Origin: Oscillospiraceae bacterium
GTDB taxonomy: Bacteria; Bacillota; Clostridia; Oscillospirales; Oscillospiraceae
DNA length: 64,000 nt
Assembly: GCA_017522015.1 (NCBI GenBank)
Contig: JAFXAW010000029.1
Coordinates: 42,286 to 106,285 of the forward strand
Direction: 5' to 3'
Part shown: piece by piece, positions 52,746 through 63,446 of the stretch
Position numbering within the stretch: the first letter of the stretch is position 1
Layout of the letters: every line of letters begins with the position of its first letter
Made by a program: the position numbers and the translations under genes
Notes under the pieces: generated by a model
Told to the model about the DNA's origin: nothing
The model's input: only the letters and a program-made list of their open reading frames with translations
The model's database searches: none

Positions 52746-53822
52746 TTACACATTGAAGCGAATATTGGTCACGTCGCCATCCTGCATAACGTAATCCTTG
52801 CCCTCGCTGCGGAGCAGACCCTTATCCCGCGCGGCAGCCATTGTGCCGCAGGCCTTGAGGTCCTCAAAGGCAACGATCTCCGCGCGGATGAAGCCGCGCT
52901 CCAGATCGGAGTGGATCTTTCCGGCCGCCTGCGGCGCCTTCGTGCCGCGGGTGATCGTCCACGCGTGGACATCGTCCTCACCGGCGGTGAGGAAAGAGAT
53001 GTAGCCGAGCAGGTCGTAGCTCGTCCGGATCAGACGGTCGAGCCCGCGCTGCGTCAGGCCGAGATCCTCCATGAACATCGCCGCCTCTTCGGCATCCATG
53101 TCCGCGATCTCCTCCTCAAACTTCGCCGCGACCGGCAGCACCGCCGCGCCCTGTCCCGCAGCCAGCTCCGCCAGCGCGAGATACTGCGCGTTGTGCTCGT
53201 AATCGGCCATGCCGTCCTCGTCGAGGTTCGCCACATAGATGACGGGCTTGATGGTCAGCAATCCGCCGTCCTGCAGAATGTCCTTGTCCTCCTCGGTGAA
53301 TTCAAACTCGGAGGCCGGTCTTCCGTCCGAGAGGAGCTCAATAAGCGCCGCGCACATCTCCGCCTCGCGCTTATATTTCTTGTCTCCGCTCTTGGCGTTT
53401 TTGTTCGCCTTTTCCAGACGCCGCTCCACCAGCTCGATGTCCGCGAGGATCAACTCCAGATTCAGTGTTTCCGCATCGCGCACGGTATCCGCCGGTTCCG
53501 TAAACAGTCCGTCATTGTCAAAGCCGCGCACCACGTGGACGATGGCGTCCACCTGGCGTACCGTCTGCAGATAGGCGTTGCCGCGCCCGCCGCCTTTTTT
53601 GATGCCCACCACGTCCACAAAATCAATGGTCGCGGGGGTATATTTCTTGGGGTGGTAGTATTCCGCCAGCCAGTCCAGACGCGCATCCGGCACCTTGGCC
53701 TGCCCGATGTTGGGCTTGCCCGAAACATTCGTATAGCCGCCGGTCTCGACGTGCGCGCCGGTCAAGGCGTTAAACAGCGTGCTCTTGCCCACGTTCGGCA
53801 GGCCCACGATACCAAGTTTCAT
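52746..53822 (-). CDS. ychF: Redox-regulated ATPase YchF (OLA1 family)
   Basis: 358 residues. G1/Walker A GLPNVGKST at 7-15, the IDFVDVVGIKKG switch region, and a C-terminal TGS domain. Binds ATP more than GTP, and the ribosome. Located between the deacetylase and FAD oxidoreductase genes. Confidence 0.97.
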   Translation of the reverse strand: MKLGIVGLPNVGKSTLFNALTGAHVETGGYTNVSGKPNIGQAKVPDARLDWLAEYYHPKKYTPATIDFVDVVGIKKGGGRGNAYLQTVRQVDAIVHVVRGFDNDGLFTEPADTVRDAETLNLELILADIELVERRLEKANKNAKSGDKKYKREAEMCAALIELLSDGRPASEFEFTEEDKDILQDGGLLTIKPVIYVANLDEDGMADYEHNAQYLALAELAAGQGAAVLPVAAKFEEEIADMDAEEAAMFMEDLGLTQRGLDRLIRTSYDLLGYISFLTAGEDDVHAWTITRGTKAPQAAGKIHSDLERGFIRAEIVAFEDLKACGTMAAARDKGLLRSEGKDYVMQDGDVTNIRFNV

Positions 53823-53848
53823 ATATGTCTATTCTCCTTTATCGTATT

Positions 53849-54760
53849 CTATTCATTCGCCGGCAAGACACTCGCCGGGCTGCTCTGCATGGTGATCGTA
53901 TAGCGTTCCAGGTCATAAAAATCTTCGCGCAGATCTGCGCAGCCATGGCTTGTGATCGTCGTAACCCGGAAATTCTCGCGGATGAAATCCTCCGCCCATT
54001 CTTCTCTCTGTCCATAGGGGTAGGCAAAGTAAATCACTTCTCTGCCCAGTTCCCGCTCCAGCGTGTCGATGCTCAGCCGGAGATCTCCAATCACCCGCTG
54101 ATCAAATTCCTCCCGGCTTTCTTCGGGCAGGCGCTCAATTCCGTTTGGGCCGTTCGGGTCATAGCCGCCGCCGCGCTCGTCCAGATTGTGAAGCCGGTAA
54201 GTGTGAGAGCCAAATTCCACCAGGCCGGAGTCCTCCATCTCCCGACAGATATCCCAACTCAAACCGGAGCCGGTATCATAATCCGAAAAGGAAACGACCA
54301 GCGCCAGAGCCATTTTGGCATTGAGCTCTTTCAGCACAGGGAAGGCCAGGTCATAATTGCTTTTATACCCATCATCAAAGCTGATCATCACCGGCTTTTC
54401 CGGCAGCGGCTCCGGCGAAATCAAATCCCGCGGCAGAACGAAATGATATCCGTTTGCAATCAGCCACTCGAGGTCCTCCCGAAACCGGCTGACCGTCACC
54501 GTCATGGAATTGCACGCTTCCCCATCCTGCACCACATGATGATACATCAGAACCGGCAACGCACTCTCTCTGCTCGTGAGCGGCTCCGGAGCAGGTGTGG
54601 GCGTAGGTTCCGGAGTGGGTTCCGGCGTGGGCGGTACGCTTTCCACCGGCGTTTCAGTTGCGGAAGGCAGCTCGGTTTCGGGCAGGGGTGCCCCGCAAGC
54701 CGTTGCGCTGCACAGCAGAACCCCGGCCAGGATCCATGCAAACACTCGCTTCACAAGCAC
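53849..54760 (-). CDS. Polysaccharide deacetylase lipoprotein
   Basis: A 303-residue secreted lipoprotein: signal peptide with lipobox ending at Cys22 (SATAC), then a Pro/Thr/Glu-rich linker (to about residue 60) and a NodB-type deacetylase domain. Metal-site motifs are ISFDDGYKSN (Asp-Asp) and FGSHTYRLHN (His-x-x-x-His-like). It would remove acetyl groups from cell-wall sugars. Promoter not clear; 28 bases before ychF on the same strand. Confidence 0.92.
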   Translation of the reverse strand: MLVKRVFAWILAGVLLCSATACGAPLPETELPSATETPVESVPPTPEPTPEPTPTPAPEPLTSRESALPVLMYHHVVQDGEACNSMTVTVSRFREDLEWLIANGYHFVLPRDLISPEPLPEKPVMISFDDGYKSNYDLAFPVLKELNAKMALALVVSFSDYDTGSGLSWDICREMEDSGLVEFGSHTYRLHNLDERGGGYDPNGPNGIERLPEESREEFDQRVIGDLRLSIDTLERELGREVIYFAYPYGQREEWAEDFIRENFRVTTITSHGCADLREDFYDLERYTITMQSSPASVLPANE

Positions 54761-55324
54761 TCACCTCAACACACTTCACAGCCGCCCGAATCATCCCGAC
54801 AATTTACATCCGCATATTAGAATACATCCGAACTGCAAATAAGTCAAAACCTTGTGGCGATTTTTTCAATATTTCACCGGGAAACTGTGCCGAAACGCAT
54901 TTTTCCGGCGCCAATCCCTTTTCCCGCATCCGGATTCTCCCTTATTTTCAATGGTTTCATCCCTTTGTCGCAGCCTCTGCCGCAGGCAAAGCCACGCCTT
55001 CTTTGTGTTTTCTACGCCGCGCAGCCGCACGGCGGTGTTCGCGCACGGCCGCTTTCATCTACTACGAGGGCGACGCCATCGACGGATATCTGGACGGTTA
55101 TTACTACGGTTATGACGACGGATATTGGGGCTATGACTACGGCGAGAGCTACGGCCTCCAGTAAATAGCACAAAAATCCGCGATTGCCATAACGGCATAG
55201 CGGCAATAACAAAGCCCTGCCGACAGTTGTCGGCAGGGCTTAAGTTTTTTGTCACAAACAGGGCTTTTGTCGTCCTTCAGCACCGGAAGCGGGCATCGCC
55301 GCCCCCCGAGAGTGCCGAATTTTC
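54761..55324. other. 564-base gap without a confident gene
   Basis: No frame here has both a good start and a recognisable product. On plus near 55,060-55,162 one frame codes a striking Tyr/Asp/Gly-rich end (DGYLDGYYYGYDDGYW); without a plausible start it may be a remnant of a lost gene. A terminator lies at 55,212-55,241. Confidence 0.4.
55212..55241. terminator. Terminator between ftsH and the gap
   Basis: A 14-base perfect stem (AAGCCCTGCCGACA with its complement), short GT loop, then AAGTTTTTT on plus. On minus it would end the ftsH transcript with a weaker TTGTTATT tail. Confidence 0.8.
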
Positions 55325-57346
55325 TTACTGCTGGTCTGCGTCGCTGTGCTGTTCCGGCTCAGGAATCGTCTCCGCGCCGGACTCGGGGACTGCCTCCGCC
55401 TCGGGCGCGGGAGAAACGCTCTGCTCATCCTGGTCGGTGAAAAGCCGGATGTGCTTTGCGGGCGGCTCGATGGTCGGGTCGATGTGCACAGGCAGCTCGC
55501 CCGTCTCGCAATAGCGGTTGAAGTCCGCACCGTCCATGCTCTCATGGCGCAGCAGGTATTCCGCAACGCCCTCCAGCTTATCCCTGTGCTCGAGCAGCAG
55601 CTTCTCGCAGAGTTCGGCGGCCTCATCGAAGATGCGCTTGACTTCCGCATCAATGATGGCAGCCGTCTCCTCGGAATAGCTCTTGGTCTGCCCGAAGTCA
55701 CGTCCGATAAAGATGCTGTGATCCGCGCTGTCAAAGCTGATCGGGCCGAGCTTTTCGCTCATACCGTAGCGGGTGACCATGGCGCGGGCAAGGCTCGACG
55801 CCTGCTGAATGTCCCCGGATGCGCCGGTGGAAATATCATCCAGAAACAGCTTTTCAGCAATGCGTCCGCCGAGGGACATGACAATGTTCTCAAACAGCTC
55901 TGCGCGGGAATTGTAGCTTTCCAGATCCTCCTGCGGGCGGAAGAGCGTAAAGCCGCCGGCCTGTCCGCGCGGAATGATCGTGATATAGTGCACGGGATCC
56001 GTATGCTCAAGGAACTTGCCGACAACGGCGTGTCCCGCCTCGTGATAAGCCGTAAGCTTACGCGCCTTTTCGCTCATCTTCTTGCTCTTCTTTTCCGGAC
56101 CCATGGCAACCTTCAGAATGGCCTCGTCAACATCCTCCATGCGGATGAAGCGGTGCCGGCGGCGAACGGCCAGCAGGGCAGCCTCGTTCATCAGGTTTTC
56201 CAGATCTGCGCCGGAGAAGCCCGCCGTGCCCTTGGCGATGGAGTTGAGGTCCACATCGTCGCCGAGCGGCTTGCCGCGGGCATGGATTTTCAAAATGGCC
56301 TCTCTGCCGCGGATGTCGGGCAGGCCGACATAGACACGGCGGTCAAAACGGCCCGGACGCAGCAGGGCGTTATCCAGAATATCCGAGCGGTTGGTCGCGG
56401 CGATGACGATGACGCCCTCGTTGTTGCCGAAGCCATCCATCTCAACCAGCAACTGGTTGAGCGTCTGCTCGCGCTCGTCGTGGCCGCCGCCGAGGCCGCT
56501 GCCGCGCTGACGACCGACCGCATCAATTTCGTCAATGAAGATGATGGACGGGGCAACCTTCTTGGCCTCCGCAAACAGATCGCGGACGCGGGAGGCGCCG
56601 ACGCCGACATACAGCTCCACGAAATCGGAGCCGGAGATGGACAGGAACTGCACCCCGGCCTCGCCCGCAACGGCCTTGGCCAGCAGCGTTTTACCGGTGC
56701 CCGGAGGGCCGACGAGCAGCACACCCTTGGGGATGCGCGCGCCCATCGCGGTAAAGGTCGAGGGGCTCTTCAAAAACTCCACGACTTCGGCAAGCTCCGC
56801 CTTCTCCTCGTCGCAGCCCGCGACGTCGGCAAAGGTGACCTTTTTCTTTTCCTCGGAGCCCATGCGCACGCGTGCTTTGCCGAATTTCATCACGCCGCCC
56901 GCTCCGCCGCCGCCTCCGTTGGCGCGGTTCATCATCACGAACCACAGCACACCGAAGATGACGAGGATGCCAAGATACGGCAGCAGGCTCGCCCACCAGG
57001 GAATGGCGTTGCCCGCCTCATAGTCATAGTCCCGGATAATACCCCGCGCGGCCTGATCTTCAACGAGCTCGTGCGTGTCCATATAGAACATATCCAGGCT
57101 CATCAGGCGGTGCGAAACGATATGCGCGCCCTCATCCGGCTCGTACAGCTCCATGGTGAGGGTGCCGTTCTCATCCACGACAAACTGCTTGACCTGCTCC
57201 TCACGCAGCAGCTCCAGCACATGATAATAGGTGATCTTGCCGGCGCTCCGGTTCCGGTTTGTAAGGGAAAACACCGTTGCAAGGAGAATCACGAGGATCA
57301 GGATATAAAAGCCTATATCTCTCGCGCGGCTCTTTTTTGGCTTCAA
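55325..57346 (-). CDS. ftsH: ATP-dependent zinc metalloprotease FtsH
   Basis: 673 residues. Two membrane helices (about 10-28 and 117-138) flank an extracytoplasmic domain; AAA module with Walker A GPPGTGKT at 213-220, DEID Walker B and the SRH; zinc-protease motif His435-Glu436-x-x-His439. A Glu/Pro/Ala-rich tail of about 45 residues follows, longer than in most FtsH. It degrades membrane and short-lived proteins. It follows hpt, as in many Firmicutes (tilS-hpt-ftsH). Confidence 0.98.
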   Translation of the reverse strand: MKPKKSRARDIGFYILILVILLATVFSLTNRNRSAGKITYYHVLELLREEQVKQFVVDENGTLTMELYEPDEGAHIVSHRLMSLDMFYMDTHELVEDQAARGIIRDYDYEAGNAIPWWASLLPYLGILVIFGVLWFVMMNRANGGGGGAGGVMKFGKARVRMGSEEKKKVTFADVAGCDEEKAELAEVVEFLKSPSTFTAMGARIPKGVLLVGPPGTGKTLLAKAVAGEAGVQFLSISGSDFVELYVGVGASRVRDLFAEAKKVAPSIIFIDEIDAVGRQRGSGLGGGHDEREQTLNQLLVEMDGFGNNEGVIVIAATNRSDILDNALLRPGRFDRRVYVGLPDIRGREAILKIHARGKPLGDDVDLNSIAKGTAGFSGADLENLMNEAALLAVRRRHRFIRMEDVDEAILKVAMGPEKKSKKMSEKARKLTAYHEAGHAVVGKFLEHTDPVHYITIIPRGQAGGFTLFRPQEDLESYNSRAELFENIVMSLGGRIAEKLFLDDISTGASGDIQQASSLARAMVTRYGMSEKLGPISFDSADHSIFIGRDFGQTKSYSEETAAIIDAEVKRIFDEAAELCEKLLLEHRDKLEGVAEYLLRHESMDGADFNRYCETGELPVHIDPTIEPPAKHIRLFTDQDEQSVSPAPEAEAVPESGAETIPEPEQHSDADQQ

Positions 57347-57397
57347 AAAATCTTCACATCCTTTTGAGAAAAATCGGGCGTTTTGCCACCCGAGGGT

Positions 57398-57940
57398 CTA
57401 TTCGTTTTCGTAAACGCAGGGTTTGAGAATGCCGATATACGGCAGGTTGCGGTATCTCTCCGCATAGTCCAGCCCGTAGCCGACCACGAAGGCATCCGGA
57501 ATTTCAAAGCCGCTGTAATCCGCCCGGATGGGCGCCGTGCGCCGCGCGGGCTTATCCAGCAGCGTGACAATGGAAATCGACGCCGGCTTGCGCCCGTTGA
57601 GATAGCTGCGGAGGTAATCGAGCGTTTTGCCGCTGTCAAGAATATCCTCCACCATGATAACGTCCATTCCCTCAATATCGGCGCTGAGATCCTTGTTGAT
57701 CTTCACCGCACCGGTTGAAACGCTCTTGTTCCCGTAGGAGGACACCGCCATAAAGTCCACCGAGCAGCTCAGATCCACGCAGCGCATCAGATCCGCCATA
57801 AACATAAAGCTGCCCTTGAGCACGCCGACGAACAGCGGCTGCTTCCCCGCGAAGTCACGGGTAATCTGCGCGCCGATTTCCTCGACACGCTTGCGGAGCT
57901 GCTCCTCCGAAAAAAGGATAGATTCCACGTCCGGATGCAT
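57398..57940 (-). CDS. hpt: Hypoxanthine phosphoribosyltransferase
   Basis: 180 residues; PRPP motif MVEDILDSGKTLDYLRS and the FVVGYGLDYAERYRNLPYIGIL end. Salvages hypoxanthine and guanine to IMP and GMP. Spaced two bases from tilS, so translationally coupled. Confidence 0.97.
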   Translation of the reverse strand: MHPDVESILFSEEQLRKRVEEIGAQITRDFAGKQPLFVGVLKGSFMFMADLMRCVDLSCSVDFMAVSSYGNKSVSTGAVKINKDLSADIEGMDVIMVEDILDSGKTLDYLRSYLNGRKPASISIVTLLDKPARRTAPIRADYSGFEIPDAFVVGYGLDYAERYRNLPYIGILKPCVYENE

Positions 57941-57942
57941 GC

Positions 57943-59304
57943 TTAATCCCTCTCCTCTATCTCAATGAGTATGGCTGCCTCGCCCGGGGCCGCCAGCCGC
58001 CGCTCGTCCGCCCCGAAGCCAACAACCGCCAACAGGCCGTTCTCATCCGCGAGCACGGGAATGCGCGATCTCTCCCACACGGGGATTTCCGCCTCGGCGA
58101 AAAGCGCCTTCAGGCTCTTGGTGCAGCCTCGCCCGGGCAGACGAATACTGTCTCCCGGATTTTTTGGCCTGATGGTTATTTTACCACAGGTTTTTGTCAT
58201 TTCAAAGTAAAACTTCTTAAACGTTTTGTGAATTTCGCCCGGCACGCCGTCCGTCCTGCGGATTGTGATGCCGCATTCGGGAATTTCAACCGCTCCGGGA
58301 GCGTCCAGCGTGCGCACGGGCAGCGGAGGCAGCGCCTCCGGCGCGCCGAAGCAGAGCTTACCGAAGCTGCGACAGACCTTCATCCCCGGCAGGGAAACGC
58401 ACTTCCCGCTCGCGCCCTCACGCAGCAGGCCGCGCACGTCCTGCGCATGGCGCCCGGTGATCGCCTGCCCGCCAAGCTTTTTCAGTACACGGAAAAAAAC
58501 CGGCTCCGGCAGCCCGGCAAGCGCTTTCACGGAAAGCGCCGTGCAGCCCGAGACCGATTCACCGTTCTCTTGCAGGAAGTTTTCCGCAAGCTCCGTCAGA
58601 TATGCATCGTCCGCCCGCAGCCGCCGCGCCGCATCCAGCGCATGCTGCACAAAGGCCGGGTTGACACTCTCCAGCGCGGGCAGCGCCTCATGCCGGAGGC
58701 GGTTGCGCGCGTATTCATCCGAAAGATTGCTGCTGTCCGTAACCCAGTTCTCGCCCTGTTCGTGCAGCCAGCTCTCAATCTCGCTTCTCGTCAGGCACAG
58801 CAGCGGCCGCACAAGGCCACTGCGCGCCGGCGCAATGCCGGCAAGCCCCGCACTCCCCGCGCCGCGGGCGAGGTTGAGCAGCATCGTCTCGGCGTTGTCA
58901 TTCATGTTGTGCGCGGTCGCAACGCGCACCGCGCCGAGGGCATCCGCCGTCTCGCGCAAAAAAGCATAGCGCATTTCCCGCGCCGTTTCCTCAATTCCGC
59001 GTCCGGTCTCCGCCGCGCGCGCACGCACATCGCCGCTGCCGACAATGCACTGCACATCCAGCCGCTTGCAGAGTTCCCGGACAAAGTCCGCATCCCGCGC
59101 GCTTTCCTCTCCGCGCAGCTTATGGTCATAATGCGCGCAGAAAACGGAAAAGCCTCTCTCCAGTGCCACGCGGCACAGCAGCAGCAGCAGACAAACAGAG
59201 TCCGCGCCGCCGGAGACCGCGCAAAGCAGCGCGCCGCCGGGAGGTGGCAGCATATCGTAGCGCTCCGCCCAGTCGAGCACACGGTGACGCAATCCGTCAG
59301 CCAT
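57943..59304 (-). CDS. tilS: tRNA(Ile)-lysidine synthase
   Basis: 453 residues; ATP-pyrophosphatase loop SGGADS at 31-36, then AHYDHKLRGEES and the ATAHNMNDNAETMLLNL motif, with a C-terminal TilS domain (RPKNPGDSIRLPG, KKAL-like turn). Adds lysine to C34 of tRNA-Ile(CAU). Its ATG overlaps the dnaB end by eight bases. Confidence 0.96.
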   Translation of the reverse strand: MADGLRHRVLDWAERYDMLPPPGGALLCAVSGGADSVCLLLLLCRVALERGFSVFCAHYDHKLRGEESARDADFVRELCKRLDVQCIVGSGDVRARAAETGRGIEETAREMRYAFLRETADALGAVRVATAHNMNDNAETMLLNLARGAGSAGLAGIAPARSGLVRPLLCLTRSEIESWLHEQGENWVTDSSNLSDEYARNRLRHEALPALESVNPAFVQHALDAARRLRADDAYLTELAENFLQENGESVSGCTALSVKALAGLPEPVFFRVLKKLGGQAITGRHAQDVRGLLREGASGKCVSLPGMKVCRSFGKLCFGAPEALPPLPVRTLDAPGAVEIPECGITIRRTDGVPGEIHKTFKKFYFEMTKTCGKITIRPKNPGDSIRLPGRGCTKSLKALFAEAEIPVWERSRIPVLADENGLLAVVGFGADERRLAAPGEAAILIEIEERD

Positions 59305-60640
59305 CCGTGCGCCCCGTCATGCTGGAATAGGTCGTGGTCTGCGCATCCCAGTGGAGATAGACGGTGCCCGTCTCGCCGCGGCGGTTTTTCAGGATGATCG
59401 CCTCGGCCTCCGCCGGATTTTCGCATTCCTCTTTACTGTAATATTCATCACGGTACAGTCCGATGACCAGATCGGCGTCCTGCTCGATGGCGCCGCTCTC
59501 ACGCAGATCGCTGAGCATGGGGCGCTTGTTCTGCCGTCCCTCGTTGGCGCGGGAGAGCTGACTCAGGCACAGAACCGGAACCTCCAGCTCCTTGGCCATG
59601 ATTTTCAGCATACGGCTGATGTCGGACACCACCGTCGTGCGGCTCTCGTCCGCATATTTTTTCGGTCCGCCGGCGGAGGTCATCAGCTGCAGATAGTCGA
59701 TCACGACAAGGCCGAGATTCTTGACCCGGCGGCACTGGGCATTCATGTCCGAAACCGTCAGCATGGGGTTATCGTTGATGCGCAGATCAAGCGAGCTCAA
59801 AACCGAGGCCGCGGCGTTGATACGCCGCCAGTCGTCCTCACTCAGCCGTCCCGTCTGCAGGAGCTTGCTGTCAATACGGCTCTGCGTAGAGAGCAGGCGC
59901 ATGGCAAGCTGTTCGCGCGACATCTCCAGAGAAAAGACGGCAACCGTTTTCTTGCTGGTTCTGGCAACGTGCAGGGCGATGTTGAGCGCAATACTCGTTT
60001 TGCCCATACCCGGTCGGGAAGCGATCATGGCCAGGTCGCCCTTTTGCAGGCCAAGGATGCGCTGGTCGATGCCCGACAGGCCGGTCTCCACGCCGGGGAC
60101 GGAGTTTTGCGAGCTTGCCGCCTCGCTCATCTGCTCATAAAGGTTTTGCAGCACCGTGGACAGGGGCATCAGGTCACTGCCGGTGCGTCCCTGCCGCAGC
60201 GCATAGATTTTCTTTTCCGCAAGCTCGAGAATGTTCTCCGCCTCGCCCGCGCCCTCGTACACGGCGTCGCCAATCTCGGAGGCCGCCTGCGCCAGCGCGC
60301 GGAGCATCGCGCGGTCGCGCACGATGGCGGCGTATTCCATGACGTTCGCCGCCGTAGGCGTCAGGCGCATCAGATCGAGGATATACTGCTGGGAATTTTC
60401 CTCGTATACGCCGCGCACGCGCATCTGGTTGAGCAGCGTCACGGCATCCACCGTCTGCGAATAGGAGAACATCACCATGATGGTCTCAAAAATCTCGCGG
60501 TTGGCGCGGATGTAGAAGTCCTCAACGCGCAGCAAACCGAGCACCTCCGGCAGACAGTTCGGATCAAGCAGGATCGAGCCGATCACCGCCTGCTCCGCCG
60601 TGGCGCTATGCGGCATTTTTCTGCCAAGCAGTTCGTCCAT
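59297..60640 (-). CDS. dnaB: Replicative DNA helicase DnaB
   Basis: 447 residues; N-terminal DnaB domain (MPHSATAEQAVIGSILLDPN) and RecA-like domain with Walker A ASRPGMGKTS near 207 and VVIDYLQLMTS Walker B. Hexameric fork helicase. Follows the DUF1934 gene and leads into tilS-hpt-ftsH. The family member is the host-type, not phage-type. Confidence 0.98.
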   Translation of the reverse strand: MDELLGRKMPHSATAEQAVIGSILLDPNCLPEVLGLLRVEDFYIRANREIFETIMVMFSYSQTVDAVTLLNQMRVRGVYEENSQQYILDLMRLTPTAANVMEYAAIVRDRAMLRALAQAASEIGDAVYEGAGEAENILELAEKKIYALRQGRTGSDLMPLSTVLQNLYEQMSEAASSQNSVPGVETGLSGIDQRILGLQKGDLAMIASRPGMGKTSIALNIALHVARTSKKTVAVFSLEMSREQLAMRLLSTQSRIDSKLLQTGRLSEDDWRRINAAASVLSSLDLRINDNPMLTVSDMNAQCRRVKNLGLVVIDYLQLMTSAGGPKKYADESRTTVVSDISRMLKIMAKELEVPVLCLSQLSRANEGRQNKRPMLSDLRESGAIEQDADLVIGLYRDEYYSKEECENPAEAEAIILKNRRGETGTVYLHWDAQTTTYSSMTGRTDG

Positions 60641-60700
60641 AATCTATCTCTTTCCCCGGGGCACAGCCCGGCAAAGTGTTCGCAAGCGGCGTTTCACCGC

Positions 60701-61135
60701 TCAGCTTTTGATCTCCTGTACATGGATGCGGAAGTGATTTTGCCCGACGTTCGTGTTCTCAAAGCCGATGCGGTAATGGATCTCCAGATCTCCGCCATGC
60801 TCATCCAGCGCCGCGTACACGCGCTCTGTGTTCACATCCATCGTGGCCGCCCCGAAAGGCGTTTCATAGAGAAACAGATGCTTTTTCCCGGGCTCAAAGA
60901 CCATGTGCGAGGTGATCTCCCCCTCGCGCTCAAGCACCACGCCCGTCGGCTCGACGAGGAAGGTCGTGCGCGTTCCCTTCAGCCCTGTGAGTTCGCTTTC
61001 CATATATACCAGCTTTCCGCGTCCGTTGGCATAGCCATAGTGTCCGTCCGTCAAAAGCTCAATGGCGTCGCTGTCATCCCCGTCGTCCGTCCTTTGCAGA
61101 CCCCGAATGGAGATCAGCACATTTTTCATTTCCAT
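60701..61135 (-). CDS. DUF1934/YwiB-family beta-barrel protein
   Basis: A 144-residue protein of the calycin-like YwiB family: MKNVLISIRGLQ start, ELLTDGHYGYANGRGKLVYME and a barrel with alternating strands. Function unknown. ATG 61135 is used, though 61129 could serve as well. It has its own good promoter and starts the transcription unit toward dnaB. Confidence 0.85.
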   Translation of the reverse strand: MEMKNVLISIRGLQRTDDGDDSDAIELLTDGHYGYANGRGKLVYMESELTGLKGTRTTFLVEPTGVVLEREGEITSHMVFEPGKKHLFLYETPFGAATMDVNTERVYAALDEHGGDLEIHYRIGFENTNVGQNHFRIHVQEIKS

Positions 61136-61199
61136 TCTGTGCCATGTTCCTTCCTGCCCTCCGGCGCTGTCCCCGGCCCGGCACATAAATTGACAGTGT

Positions 61200-61228
61200 A
61201 TTATACCCTTTTCCGGCCTCTTTGTAAA
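61200..61228 (-). promoter_or_regulatory. Predicted promoter for the DUF1934-dnaB unit
   Basis: On minus, TTTACA (61228-61223) and perfect TATAAT (61205-61200) with a 17-base spacer, 65 bases before the DUF1934 start. Confidence 0.75.
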
Positions 61229-61416
61229 TAGAATATCCCGCTTTTTGCGCGCAATTTCCTTTTTCACGGGAAGAAATCGAATTGATGCTTTATTTTTCCG
61301 CGCGAACGTGGTAGAATACCTATAACTGTGTGCTGCTTTACCCGCGCCATGCCGCCGCGCCACGCTTCGGGCGGGCGCCGGGCGCCGATCGCGCAGCACG
61401 GCAAGGAGGAACAATT

Positions 61417-61773
61417 ATGGCGGAATACATCACTTGTCAGGACGAAAAGGGCAGCGTCAACATCTCTGAGGACGTGGTCGCCGTCGTAGTCGGCGCAGCC
61501 ATCACCGAGGTGGAGGGCATTGCAGGGCTTGCAGGCTCCGTCGGAAGCGATCTCATCGAGCTCTTCAGCAAAAAGAATACAACACGCGGCATCAAGGTGC
61601 AGTTCGAGGGAACCTGCATCATTCTCGACATCCCCGTCACGGTGCGTTACGGCTTCGCCATCGCAAGCGTGGCCAAGAAGGCACAGGACGCCGTCACCGC
61701 CGCAGTGGAGGCCATGATCGGTTTTACGCCCGTTGTCAACGTCCATGTCAGCGGCGTCGCCTTTGACAAGTAG
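61417..61773 (+). CDS. Asp23/Gls24 family protein
   Basis: 118 residues of the Asp23/Gls24 (alkaline-shock/YqhY) family: NISEDVVAVVVGAAITEVEG start, IKVQFEGTCIILDIPVTVRYG and FTPVVNVHVSGVAF. AAGGAGG precedes ATG 61417. YqhY-type members sit before nusB in many Firmicutes and affect fatty-acid synthesis control; this gene is in that exact place. Confidence 0.94.
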   Translation: MAEYITCQDEKGSVNISEDVVAVVVGAAITEVEGIAGLAGSVGSDLIELFSKKNTTRGIKVQFEGTCIILDIPVTVRYGFAIASVAKKAQDAVTAAVEAMIGFTPVVNVHVSGVAFDK

Positions 61774-61784
61774 GTGCGCGACTT

Positions 61785-62246
61785 ATGACGAGAACTTCTG
61801 CGCGGGAGCTGGCGGTTCAGCTATGCTTCCGCCTTTCCTCCGGGGAGACGCTCCCGGCGGAGGAACTGACCCGTTTTTTTGATCGCGAATACTACGAATC
61901 GCTGTCCGTTGAGGGAGAGCCTTTCTCCCAGACGCCGGACGATGCGCAGCTTGCCTACATACACGATGTGGTACTGGGCGTGCAGGCGCATCTGGAGGAG
62001 CTGGACGGCTTTATTGAAAAATACGCCGTCGGCTGGAAGGTTTCCCGCATCTCCAAAACGGCGCTGGCCGTGCTGCGCGTGGCGCTGTGCGAGCTTCGCT
62101 ATGTGGAGGACGTGCCGCCCTCTGCCGCGATCAACGAGGCCGTTGAGCTCGCCAAGCACTATGACGAGCCGGAAACGGTCGCCTTCGTCAACGGTGTGCT
62201 CGGCGCTTACTGGCGCGGGGAGCACACGCCTGCGGAAGAAAACTGA
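61785..62246 (+). CDS. nusB: Transcription antitermination factor NusB
   Basis: 153 residues, all-helical; RTSARELAVQLCFRLS start and SAAINEAVELAKHYDEPETV followed by AFVNGVLG, the NusB signature. Binds boxA with S10 in rRNA antitermination. Confidence 0.97.
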   Translation: MTRTSARELAVQLCFRLSSGETLPAEELTRFFDREYYESLSVEGEPFSQTPDDAQLAYIHDVVLGVQAHLEELDGFIEKYAVGWKVSRISKTALAVLRVALCELRYVEDVPPSAAINEAVELAKHYDEPETVAFVNGVLGAYWRGEHTPAEEN

Positions 62247-63446
62247 CGATGGAACAGAAGATCTTATCCGTCTCCGAGCTCAACGAGCACATCCGGCTGC
62301 TGCTGGACGGAGACGCTCTGCTCGCCGGGCTCTGTGTGCGCGGCGAGCTTTCCAACTATAAGATCTACCCATCCGGACATCATTATTTCACGCTCAAGGA
62401 CGACAAATGTGCGCTGCGCTGCGTCATGTTCCGTTCGAGCGCGGAGAAGCTGCGTTTCCGCCCGGAAAACGGCCTGCGCGTGCTGGTGACCGGACGGGTG
62501 AGCGTCTATCCGCGCGACGGGGCATATCAGCTCTACTGCAGCTCGCTGACGCCGGAGGGCGTGGGGGATCTGCATCTTGCTTTCGAGCAGCTCAAGGCCA
62601 AGCTGGAGGCGGAGGGTCTGTTTGACCGTGCGCGGAAAAAGCCTCTGCCCGCTTTCCCAAAGCGCATCGCCGTGATCACCTCCGGCGCCGGCGCCGCGGT
62701 ACGGGATATCATCCGCGTGCTGCGCGCACGCTGGCCGATGAGCAAGGTCATCATTCTGCCCGTACGCGTGCAGGGCGCCGAAGCGCCGCCGGAGATTGTC
62801 GGCGCGCTGCGCTATGCAAACCGCTGGCAGGTCGCCGATCTCATCATCACCGGGCGCGGCGGCGGCTCCATCGAGGATCTCTGGGCTTTCAATGATGAGC
62901 GCGTGGCGCGCGCCATTGCGCAAAGCGAAATCCCCGTCATCTCTGCTGTGGGACACGAGCCGGATGTGACCATCGCGGACTATGTCGCCGACCTGCGCGC
63001 GGCAACGCCGTCCAACGGCGCGGAGCTTGCCGTGCCCGACCAGATGGAGATGCGCGCGCATTTGCAGCAGCTGCGCACCCGCTGCCGGGAGGCGCTGAAC
63101 AAGCAGCTGCGTGCCCGGCGCGAAAAGCTTGGGCTTTATGCGGAGCGGCGCGCGCTGCGCGATCCGCTGCGTTTGATTGAATATAAGCGGCAACTGCTTG
63201 ACAGCGTATCGCTGCGCATGGTTTCTGCCCAGCGCGAATCGCTGGCCCACCGGCGGCGCGCACAGGCGGAACACGCCGCGAAACTGGACGCGCTGAGCCC
63301 GCTGAAGGTGCTCGCGCGCGGCTACTCCATCGCCCGGAATGCAGACGGACTGCCCCTGCGCTCGGCAGCGCAGGTTTCCCCGGGCGAAAAAATCGACCTG
63401 ACGCTTTCAGACGGCGCGCTGCGCTGCGCCGTGGAGGAGGTTTATC

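Noticed and set aside
55012-55212. A 66-codon hydrophobic frame on minus
   Set aside because: It is antisense to the Tyr/Asp/Gly-rich frame, has no ribosome binding site and no recognisable product.
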